Shown: positions 1-5,974 of the stretch, piece after piece
Layout of the letters: each line of letters opens with the position of its first letter
How positions within the stretch are numbered: position 1 is the stretch's first letter
NCBI GenBank assembly: GCA_017630115.1
Contig: JAGBVY010000136.1
Span: 1 to 13,318, forward strand
Direction of reading: 5' to 3'
Length of the DNA: 13,318 nt
DNA from: Tidjanibacter sp.
GTDB lineage: Bacteria > Bacteroidota > Bacteroidia > Bacteroidales > Rikenellaceae
Position numbers and translations under genes: made by a program
Notes under the pieces: generated by a model
Seen by the model: the letters and a program-made list of their open reading frames with translations, nothing else
What the model was told of the DNA's origin: nothing
Databases searched by the model: none

Positions 1-83
1 CAAAATCGGGGTCGTAATTTTTTTCAAAAAATCGGGTAACAACGGGCAAAAACCACCCCCAAAACAGCGTCAAATCGCAACTC

Positions 84-182
84 ACTGACAATCAACAACA
101 TAGCCCCACGATGAGTGTGGTGGGAAAGAATAATTGAAAATGGCATCTGATTATCAGGTAGTTACAAACCCACTATGAGTTG
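84..182. repeat. 99-bp imperfect direct repeat, copy A
   Basis: This aligns without gaps to 1967-2065; I count 14 mismatches in 99 bases. The unit is itself a degenerate tandem: 85-116 and 147-180 both begin with a CTGAnnATCA motif and end in CCCAC-like sequence followed by KATGAGT. The second half contains the perfect palindrome CTGATTATCAG (147-157). It sits directly upstream of the -7 box of the TPR gene. It could be a dispersed intergenic repeat or a duplicated operator; the sequence alone does not decide. Confidence 0.85.
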
Positions 183-224
183 TCATTTAAGGCCAAAATC
201 ATAGCATTTCACTTTCAATTATCG

Positions 225-232
225 TATCTTTG
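225..232 (+). promoter_or_regulatory. Bacteroidetes -7 box (TATCTTTG) for the TPR gene
   Basis: TATCTTTG matches the TAnnTTTG -7 consensus of the Bacteroidetes primary sigma factor. No good TTTG -33 box is visible at the usual spacing. The ATG at 238 lies only 5 nt past the box, so a transcript from here would be leaderless or nearly so. Confidence 0.5.
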
Positions 233-237
233 CAAAT

Positions 238-1971
238 ATGAGAGACTACAATTTACCATTCTATCTGCGTCGTTGGTTTATCAACACCCTATTTGCGCTT
301 GTTGGCACACTGGCTGTGACAACCATCACGCTTGGCACCCACAACTATTTGGTGTGCAAACGACTTGGCGAGATTGCAGCAAAGGTCAATGTGGCCAACG
401 CCGAGGGGCTCGAAGAGATTAGGGCCTACTCGCCCAGCCTAATGCTTCCCGAAACCAAGGCTCGCCACAGCCTGCTCCACTCTTGCCTACTCTTCAAGAG
501 TGGCGAACGCATCGCCTCCGACAGCATCATTGCCCCCGCAATGAAGTTCTACAAAACTGCGGGCCAAGATCGCGAGCGCGCACACGCACACTACTATTAT
601 GGCAACATCCTGCTGAATCAGCAGAGGGGCGACGAAGCCTACAACGAATTCCTAATTAGCTCGGCTCTTGTACCAAAAGAAGATCTCTATCTGACGGGGC
701 AAGTGTCATACTATTTGGGATTCATATTTAGGTACTCTAAGAACTTTGCTCTTTCTGAAAAATATCTGCGCCAATCCATTGAGAGTTTTGAGGCTATCGA
801 CCACAAGACCAATGCCACACTGGCCTACGAAGAGTACGCTTCGCTCTGCGCCGAAACTTGGAGGTATAAAGAGGCCGCAGAGATGGCCAAAAAGGCTGAT
901 GATTACTACACCTCGGTGGGCGAGATGGAAAAAGCGTGGGATTTTAGGATATACTATCACTTCAATTGGGCACTTCACACAGGTAGCTACAAGGAGGCTG
1001 TGGCAGAGATGGAGAAAGTGTTGGATGAGTGGGGTTGGGATAATGCCAACTACGACGCTTGTCGCTTCTATTTTCGCATCTGCACACTGGGCGGCGAGAC
1101 GGTCAAAGCCCGAAGAATGCTTACAAGATTGGAGTCGGAACCCATTTGGAACGACACAGCTCGCGTCAGCCACCAAGATAGCTATATGTCGCGACTCAAC
1201 TATATGGAAGGCAACTACAAGAAGGCCTACGACCTCCTGAGCAACGCTTGGGACACATCGGCAAGAGATTACTATTTACGCGACACAGAGCAGGCTCTAA
1301 TAAGTAATTTCTTCAACCACTACACCCAAGAGTTCATAAAGGTAAACAACAAGCTCTCCCGACAGAAAAACACCTCTAAGATTCTAATAATCTGCTTGTT
1401 GATTACTGCTGTGGGTAGTGTAGTAGCAATAGGGCTTGCGCGAGGTCGTCGCAAAAAACTGATGATAAACAGTAAGGAGATTGAGCAACTTCGTGAGTCG
1501 CTCGGAATGGTGTTCGACAGTTCCAAAGCCAACTACGAGTCGCTTACCCAACTTATAGTTGCTATTGATAGCATCCAAAGTCGCCCCGAAAAGGCGGTTG
1601 AGCTGCTTCGTTCCTACATTACGCAGGACTATCACTATGTTAAGTATATTTTCGAGAGTATCAATACCAAGTACAACAACTTCTTCAAAGAACTTGGCAA
1701 ACGTTACTCCGAGCTTAACGAAACCGATCTTTGGTTATGTGCGCTCATTGTTGAGGACTACACACTATCCGCTATTTCGTTCATCCTTAACTACACCAAT
1801 TCACATTCGGTGCATAACCGAATAACAAACATACGCAGGGTTATCGGCATATCGGGCGGATTATCGACAAAAGTGGCTCTCAAAGAGGCAATTAGCTGTT
1901 ACACAGAGAGTTGTGTCAAAACCAACACCTCCACACAGACACCCCCGCAGGGGCAAAACGAAAACCACTGA
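238..1971 (+). CDS. Membrane-anchored TPR protein with C-terminal HTH-like segment (putative regulator)
   Basis: The 577-residue product has a hydrophobic segment at about residues 14-35, a long helical region rich in TPR-like repeats (about 80-370, with aromatic and alanine helix-pair patterns such as YYYGNILLNQQRGDEAYNEF), a second transmembrane segment at about 382-401 followed by basic RGRRKK, and a C-terminal part at about 410-545. The motif LNETDLWLCALI (about 491 on) followed by SAISFILNYTNSHSVHNRI resembles the HTH found at the end of many Bacteroidetes TPR regulators, though the recognition helix is degenerate. The inferred topology is extracytoplasmic TPRs and a cytoplasmic HTH, suggesting signal-responsive regulation; the signal is unknown. 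The next in-frame Met is near residue 69, beyond TM1, which supports the chosen start. The stop codon lies inside repeat copy B. The tail after about residue 555 is Thr/Gln/Pro-rich and probably disordered. Confidence 0.75.
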   Translation: MRDYNLPFYLRRWFINTLFALVGTLAVTTITLGTHNYLVCKRLGEIAAKVNVANAEGLEEIRAYSPSLMLPETKARHSLLHSCLLFKSGERIASDSIIAPAMKFYKTAGQDRERAHAHYYYGNILLNQQRGDEAYNEFLISSALVPKEDLYLTGQVSYYLGFIFRYSKNFALSEKYLRQSIESFEAIDHKTNATLAYEEYASLCAETWRYKEAAEMAKKADDYYTSVGEMEKAWDFRIYYHFNWALHTGSYKEAVAEMEKVLDEWGWDNANYDACRFYFRICTLGGETVKARRMLTRLESEPIWNDTARVSHQDSYMSRLNYMEGNYKKAYDLLSNAWDTSARDYYLRDTEQALISNFFNHYTQEFIKVNNKLSRQKNTSKILIICLLITAVGSVVAIGLARGRRKKLMINSKEIEQLRESLGMVFDSSKANYESLTQLIVAIDSIQSRPEKAVELLRSYITQDYHYVKYIFESINTKYNNFFKELGKRYSELNETDLWLCALIVEDYTLSAISFILNYTNSHSVHNRITNIRRVIGISGGLSTKVALKEAISCYTESCVKTNTSTQTPPQGQNENH

Positions 1972-2065
1972 TAATCAACAACTTAACCCAACTATGAGTC
2001 TCATGGTAAAGAATAGTTGAAAATGGTATCTGATTATCAAGCAGTTACAAACCCACGATGAGTTG
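1967..2065. repeat. 99-bp imperfect direct repeat, copy B
   Basis: Second copy of the element at 84-182. It begins inside the last codons of the TPR gene and ends about 20 nt before the -33 box of the next gene. It keeps the same internal duplication (1968-1999 and 2030-2063, each starting CTGATwATCA and ending KATGAGT). Confidence 0.85.
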
Positions 2066-2083
2066 CAAATGAACGCCAAATTA

Positions 2084-2115
2084 TTTGTTTTAAGAATATC
2101 ACATTATTAACTTTG
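2084..2115 (+). promoter_or_regulatory. Canonical Bacteroidetes promoter (TTTG-N20-TAACTTTG)
   Basis: TTTG at 2084-2087, a 20-nt spacer, then TAACTTTG at 2108-2115. This fits the Bacteroidetes -33/-7 consensus well. It leaves a short leader of about 10 nt before the ATG at 2131. It is the best promoter in the window, and it indicates that the small exported protein can be transcribed independently of the TPR gene. Confidence 0.8.
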
Positions 2116-2130
2116 TAAAGCAAACTAACT

Positions 2131-2520
2131 ATGAAAAGAGCTCTTTTATTGATGGTTGCAATTTTGGCTTGTGGCGCTATGTATGCCCAGAACGATCAAG
2201 GTGGCGGTGGCCGAGGCGATGCCGGTGGCGGTGGCGGTATATTGCCCCCTCCCGGCGGCGGAACACCTCTAACTTTAAGGGCTATTGTAGATGCCGAGCT
2301 GGATGAGGAGATGGGTGTAATCAACGTTGTCTTCCACGAGGATATTGGCGTGGCGACAATCGTGCTTACCTCCGAGAGTGGAGCTGTGGTGATGGCCACA
2401 AGTTTTGACAGCTCCTCGGAATGGTTGATGGAGTTGGAGGCTCCCGACCAAAGTGGCTACTACACTCTTAGGGTCTGCGCTACCGCCTATGAGATGAGTT
2501 GCCAATTTTGGATACCGTAG
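2131..2520 (+). CDS. Small exported protein, Gly/Pro linker plus DUF3244-like beta domain
   Basis: The 129-residue product starts with a signal sequence (MKRALLLMVAILACGAMYA, likely cleaved before QN at 19/20; the ILAC at 11-14 could alternatively be a lipobox). A low-complexity Gly/Pro linker runs from about 20 to 47 (GGGG runs, LPPPGGG). The rest is a short beta-rich domain with alternating hydrophobics: INVVFHED, GVATIVLTSESGAVVMA and a final GYYTLRVCATAYEMSCQFWIP. Size, export signal and the pattern of a strand pair followed by SGYYTLRV resemble the DUF3244 family of small Bacteroidetes exported proteins, whose function is unknown; this is recognition by eye, not a search. It follows the TPR-HTH gene, has its own canonical promoter, and shares the upstream repeat with that gene. 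The domain has two cysteines near its end that could form a disulphide. Confidence 0.65.
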   Translation: MKRALLLMVAILACGAMYAQNDQGGGGRGDAGGGGGILPPPGGGTPLTLRAIVDAELDEEMGVINVVFHEDIGVATIVLTSESGAVVMATSFDSSSEWLMELEAPDQSGYYTLRVCATAYEMSCQFWIP

Positions 2521-2638
2521 CCATACCTATATTTATATAATATAACGTGAGCCTCGTGCGGAAGCGGATGTTCTGGGAGTTATGCTCGCCAAAACTCGCA
2601 CCGCCAACGCTGATATGGGTAGGAGTTAGTAAAGAATC

Positions 2639-2672
2639 CCTTGCCTCTGGGCGGTATGGCCCAGAGGCAGGG
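2639..2672. repeat. Inverted repeat, 14-bp stem, 6-nt loop
   Basis: CCTTGCCTCTGGGC (2639-2652) pairs with GCCCAGAGGCAGGG (2659-2672), one wobble pair, loop GGTATG. A T5 run follows only after about 13 nt, so it is not a typical intrinsic terminator, although it could still stop transcripts of the 2131-2520 gene. Confidence 0.8.
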
Positions 2673-2717
2673 TGAAATAGCATAATTTTTGAGCCTATGG
2701 AGATAGAATATATCTTC

Positions 2718-2753
2718 GGCGTGGAGTAGCCCCACTGTTGCTACGCCCACGCC
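2718..2753. repeat. Inverted repeat, GC-rich hairpin
   Basis: GGCGTGGAGTAGC (2718-2730) and GCTACGCCCACGCC (2740-2753) are complementary apart from one indel and adjacent mismatch, around a 9-nt loop. It lies inside the segment bracketed by the TTGAGCCT direct repeats. No T-run follows. Confidence 0.75.
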
Positions 2754-2809
2754 GCGTAGCTCGGTCCGCGCTGCGTCACTCACTCGGATAAGCATACTAC
2801 ACCAACTAA

Positions 2810-3115
2810 TTAATTGAGCCTGATATAGATAATGAGCTAGACGAAACTCCCGATGATCACCTCGAATTTGAGATACCCGACATTGTATACTACGAAGAAC
2901 GAACCTACATAACAAAGACATACGAACCACACGATGGACTTGTGCGTCAAAAGGATTCGGAAATACCCTCCGGACTGGGACGAAATATTACCAACATTTC
3001 AATTCCCAATGTTAATCACATGTCAATGAATGCCAGTGAACAGATTCAAGACATTCTCAACGAAGCTTTGAATTTGGGAAATTTCGGCTCGGCATTTCAG
3101 TATACAGCGGAATAA
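2810..3115 (+). pseudogene. 3' remnant of an unrecognised gene, no start codon
   Basis: A 101-codon frame stays open from just after the in-frame stop at 2807-2809 to TAA at 3113-3115. It has no ATG until codon 70 or so, leaving only about 30 residues after it. The translation looks like real protein: an acidic opening (EPDIDNELDETPDD), then EFEIPDIVYYEERTY, then SEQIQDILNEALNLGNF near the end. The sequence upstream changes character abruptly to hairpin-rich DNA, so a 5' truncation by deletion or insertion is the simplest reading. The frame ends 15 nt before the next ATG and shares its AT-rich composition, so the two probably once formed an operon. I do not recognise the family. A non-canonical start (for example ATT at 2813) is possible but unlikely. 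Confidence 0.6.
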
Positions 3116-3130
3116 TTAAAATTTTGAATT

Positions 3131-4387
3131 ATGAAGACAAGGTATATGTTAATTGTTTTGGCGCTGTGCTTGCAACATAGCTGCACCGAGCCACCCCATT
3201 GTATTGATGAGGGTAAAGTTAATAATAACAAAGACATAAATGCTTTTGACAACATATCACCATTGCTAAGCATCGAATACACAGCCACAAACACACAAGG
3301 ACCAGTTCCTATATATGGTTATAACTCTTCAACGCTTTTAATTAGAACAAGCAACCCCGAAGATGGCACTCATTGTTTTGCAGGAGTATCGGTTGACGAA
3401 GAAAAAGTTGTGTGGACTCTTCCAAATTTACACTCCAACCATTTTTTCCGAGCTGATGGTTATATGAAAGACAATCTTTTTGTGGTTATGGGCACTAATC
3501 AACAATATGAAGACCCCAATAATGCCACACTATATTGCTATGACATCAACACCCAAACAATTGTTTGGAGTAAAGATTTTTGGCAGTATCCACGTAGTTG
3601 GTGCGGAGTGGTGGGACACGATGAGTTTTGCTACCATTACGAAAATCGAATTGATGACTCTCTTTTGATAAAAACAAACATACGCACAGGAGAGAGTGTT
3701 GTTTTGTATAAGACCCCGTCTTATTACGCACCAACTGGAACTAATCCTACAATTGCCACATATGGAGGTAATCAGTATATTGTCTTTTATATGTGGGATT
3801 TGCGCAAAACAAATGAGGAACAAAACGTTGTTATAAGTGTTTACAACATTACCGACAATAAGCTAACATACCAAGACTATCTGCCATCTATTCAAGTGTT
3901 AGGTATTTGTGTAAGTCAGCCCAAAGACGATGTTGTCTACATTAACCATGGTCACATTATGCATTGTTTTAACTACGTTGAAGGTAAGATTGTTTGGAGT
4001 AAAGGAGGTTTTGATTATGATTTAGTCCCTGAATTAATTGTATTGGATGATGGCAATGTTCTTAGGGTCGCTCACGCTGAAATGTCCTATGTAAATGGCA
4101 AAAACGGCAGTGTGCACTGGGACATAAGATATGACGAAACTTATAATGACTACGAAGGAACGTTTGATTTCCTTCCCATGTGGACATTTGTTCACAATAA
4201 TCTTATATATCAGAGTTACGATGCTAATATTATTGAGGTGCGTGACACGCAAAGGGGAACATTCATGGGGTCAATAAAATATGAAAAACAGCGCTTCAAG
4301 CCCAATGTGCTCCCATTAAAGGGTGTTGATGGTTATTATGTGGCAACATCCAACGAAATCATCAAGCTCCCCTATGTAAATTATTAA
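3131..4387 (+). CDS. Probable lipoprotein with PQQ-type beta-propeller repeats
   Basis: The 418-residue product begins with a short signal sequence and a weak lipobox (LQHSC, Cys18). The mature part is beta-rich, with repeats of the form hydrophobic-Y/F-D/N-x-x-(T/N/E)G-x-(I/V)VW-S-K, typical of PQQ-like or WD-type propeller blades: LYCYDINTQTIVWSKDF at about 133-149, MHCFNYVEGKIVWSKGG at about 277-293, YVNGKNGSVHWDI at about 320-333 and IIEVRDTQRGTFMGSI at about 367-382. Such propellers usually act as binding or scaffold domains at the cell surface or in the periplasm; no catalytic residues are identified. Codon use is AT-rich like the flanking remnant and lipoprotein. A near-consensus -7 box (AAATTTTG, 3119-3126) is too close to the ATG to be convincing, so expression may depend on upstream transcription. 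Confidence 0.65.
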   Translation: MKTRYMLIVLALCLQHSCTEPPHCIDEGKVNNNKDINAFDNISPLLSIEYTATNTQGPVPIYGYNSSTLLIRTSNPEDGTHCFAGVSVDEEKVVWTLPNLHSNHFFRADGYMKDNLFVVMGTNQQYEDPNNATLYCYDINTQTIVWSKDFWQYPRSWCGVVGHDEFCYHYENRIDDSLLIKTNIRTGESVVLYKTPSYYAPTGTNPTIATYGGNQYIVFYMWDLRKTNEEQNVVISVYNITDNKLTYQDYLPSIQVLGICVSQPKDDVVYINHGHIMHCFNYVEGKIVWSKGGFDYDLVPELIVLDDGNVLRVAHAEMSYVNGKNGSVHWDIRYDETYNDYEGTFDFLPMWTFVHNNLIYQSYDANIIEVRDTQRGTFMGSIKYEKQRFKPNVLPLKGVDGYYVATSNEIIKLPYVNY

Positions 4388-4461
4388 CTCTGGCTCTAGT
4401 AGTTCGGAGTCGTACTATGATTTCTGGCTTAGAATGGTTACTTATGTTTGGCCAAACTAAA

Positions 4462-4469
4462 TAGTTTTG
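4462..4469 (+). promoter_or_regulatory. Bacteroidetes -7 box (TAGTTTTG)
   Basis: TAGTTTTG matches TAnnTTTG and lies 24 nt before the ATG at 4494, a normal leader length. No good TTTG -33 box appears at 19-21 nt spacing (TTAC at 4438-4441). It would make the lipoprotein gene at 4494 independently transcribed. Confidence 0.5.
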
Positions 4470-4493
4470 TATGTTCATTAAAATTAGTAAAAG

Positions 4494-5174
4494 ATGAAAA
4501 GAATTATAAGGTATATTGCTCTTGTTTCAATAGCAACATTCGGTGTTAGTTGTCAGCAGGTTATGGATGACCTTGATTCAATGGCTCCTTATAGAGAATC
4601 ATTTATTGATCAATATTGGCAAATTACCGACACGGTAGATAATTCGGAACTGGTCTTGTTCTACGGAGAACTACAACTAAGAATTTCTGTCAATAAAGAA
4701 CTCATTGCGGATGTTGACGGTTCAACCCAAGAACTTGTAGATAATCACAAACTTCTAAGTCAGCAATTTGGGGACACTTCTTACAACAGAAGAACTACTC
4801 CCGGAATTGACAGCGCAATCGCAAACTCTTTTATGTCAATAGAAATCACTAGCGACGCTGCTTTTGATGAGAATCACCCGGCAGGCAGCAGCCTTTCGGA
4901 CATTGTTTGTTGGCGATGGGCATCGTGGTTACCATATATACAAAGTGGCTACAACGATGATTGGTTTGTCTATGGTGCACCAACCAAAAAGCCTCTGCGC
5001 GAATTGGCAGTTGCAGACCTAACATTATTGCAAGATAGTGATTTCTTTACCTTCATATTCCCAAACACACCTACTCTTGCAACCCAACACAACTTCACCA
5101 TTACAATGACAACCGTAGAGGGTGAGGAGTACGAGTATATTGTGCCTGTGGACTTCAACACACCAAAGCAGTAG
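4494..5174 (+). CDS. Unrecognised exported lipoprotein
   Basis: The 226-residue product has a clear lipoprotein signal: MKRIIRYIALVSIATFGVSC with Cys20, followed by QQVMDDLD. The mature part is acidic, with a FIDQYWQITDTV segment (about 37-48) and beta-type stretches (ELVLFYGELQLRISV). The C-terminal part reads FTFIFPNTPTLATQHNFTIT, then MTTVEGEEYEYIVPVDF, a pattern common in small beta-sandwich surface proteins. I do not recognise a named family and assign no function. The gene is AT-rich like the propeller lipoprotein before it (106-nt gap) and carries its own -7 box. It ends before a strong bidirectional terminator, so it is the last gene of this + strand block. Confidence 0.6.
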   Translation: MKRIIRYIALVSIATFGVSCQQVMDDLDSMAPYRESFIDQYWQITDTVDNSELVLFYGELQLRISVNKELIADVDGSTQELVDNHKLLSQQFGDTSYNRRTTPGIDSAIANSFMSIEITSDAAFDENHPAGSSLSDIVCWRWASWLPYIQSGYNDDWFVYGAPTKKPLRELAVADLTLLQDSDFFTFIFPNTPTLATQHNFTITMTTVEGEEYEYIVPVDFNTPKQ

Positions 5175-5216
5175 TAATAAACGTAGCTACAACATAGCAG
5201 AGTCCCAAAAACAGAG

Positions 5217-5249
5217 CGAGGGTGGAGCAACAACACGGCTCCACCCTCG
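5217..5249. terminator. Bidirectional terminator between convergent genes
   Basis: CGAGGGTGGAGC (5217-5228) is a perfect inverted repeat of GCTCCACCCTCG (5238-5249) with a 9-nt loop. T-rich sequence follows on the minus strand (CTGTTTTTGGG) and a weaker one (TCTTTCC) on the plus strand. It sits between the lipoprotein gene ending at 5174 and ppa ending at 5274. Confidence 0.85.
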
Positions 5250-5273
5250 TCTTTCCATTCACACCATCAAAGG

Positions 5274-5900
5274 CTACTCCTCCGACTGAGAGGCAATAAG
5301 TTGTTCGTAGTCCTCCATTGAGCGGCGGATGACATCGTGGGCCACATCGGCACCATAGATGCTCACAAACCTCATCCTCTGAGTATTCTCGCCGGGAATG
5401 TCCTTATAGGTGGTGAAATAGTGTATCAGGCGGCGCACAATGCGCGTGGGGAGCTGCTCTATGTCGGTCATATCGCCATATATAGCGTCGTTCTTCAACA
5501 CAGCAATAATCTTATCGTCGGCCTGATTGTGGTCCAAAAGGCGCAATCCGCCAATAGGACGCGCCCTAACCAATATGTCGCCGTGGGTGACATCCTTCTC
5601 CGTCAGCACGCACACATCCAGAGGGTCGCCATCGCCCTCCACATCAAACCTCGCAAGCGCCTTATTACTCAGCTCCGCCATACGCTCGGCGCAATAGGTG
5701 CGAGGTATGAAACCATAGAGTGAAGGAACAATGTTCGAAAACTTCTGAGGACGGTCCAACGACAAGTAACCACTCGCCTTATCAACCTCATACTTAACCG
5801 TATCGGTGGGCACAATCTCTATGAAGGCCCTAATCTCGTCGGGCGTACCGGGGTCGATACCGTGCCACGGATGCGCTTTGTGAAGTTTGCTAAAATCCAT
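5274..5900 (-). CDS. ppa: Inorganic pyrophosphatase, family I
   Basis: This soluble, Mg-dependent enzyme hydrolyses pyrophosphate to two phosphates, pulling biosynthetic reactions forward. The 208-residue product carries the family I signature DGDPLDV at 90-96, whose D90, D92 and D95 match the E. coli metal ligands D65, D67 and D70. KYEVDK (about 36-41) matches the KYEIDK segment, DHNQADDK (123-130) supplies the equivalents of D97, D102 and K104, and HYFTTYKD corresponds to the HFFEHYKD region. It is slightly longer than the roughly 175-residue E. coli form because of an N-terminal extension. It lies 74 nt downstream of the phosphohexomutase gene on the same strand with no clear -7 box in the gap, so co-transcription is likely. 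An AGAGAGAG purine run precedes the ATG. Confidence 0.95.
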   Translation of the reverse strand: MDFSKLHKAHPWHGIDPGTPDEIRAFIEIVPTDTVKYEVDKASGYLSLDRPQKFSNIVPSLYGFIPRTYCAERMAELSNKALARFDVEGDGDPLDVCVLTEKDVTHGDILVRARPIGGLRLLDHNQADDKIIAVLKNDAIYGDMTDIEQLPTRIVRRLIHYFTTYKDIPGENTQRMRFVSIYGADVAHDVIRRSMEDYEQLIASQSEE

Positions 5901-5974
5901 AATTATCTCTCTCTTTTTGCTTGGGTTTACATTTTGTTTACAGCCACAGCCACGCCTATCCCTACAACGCCCTA

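Larger units (their letters stand above)
2521..2809. other. Gene-free structured stretch, possible mobile or repeat-derived sequence
   Basis: No convincing gene is seen in these 289 bases, which are more GC-rich than the sequence that follows. The stretch holds two strong inverted repeats (2639-2672 and 2718-2753) and three copies of TGAGCCT (2548-2554, 2690-2696 and 2815-2821, the last just past the edge). The 8-mer TTGAGCCT at 2689-2696 and 2814-2821 brackets a 117-bp segment containing the second hairpin, as a small insertion with a target-site duplication would. The stretch abuts a gene that lacks its 5' end. It may be an intergenic repeat or a decayed insertion; no transposase is visible. 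Confidence 0.5.

Noticed and set aside
180..422. Short plus-strand open frame beginning inside repeat copy A
   Set aside because: It overlaps the TPR gene in another frame, and its translation lacks any protein-like pattern.
2480..2930. Two minus-strand open frames over the hairpin-rich stretch (2480-2683 and 2580-2930)
   Set aside because: They cross both inverted repeats, have odd residue composition, no family resemblance and no promoter, and the second overlaps the better-supported plus-strand remnant.
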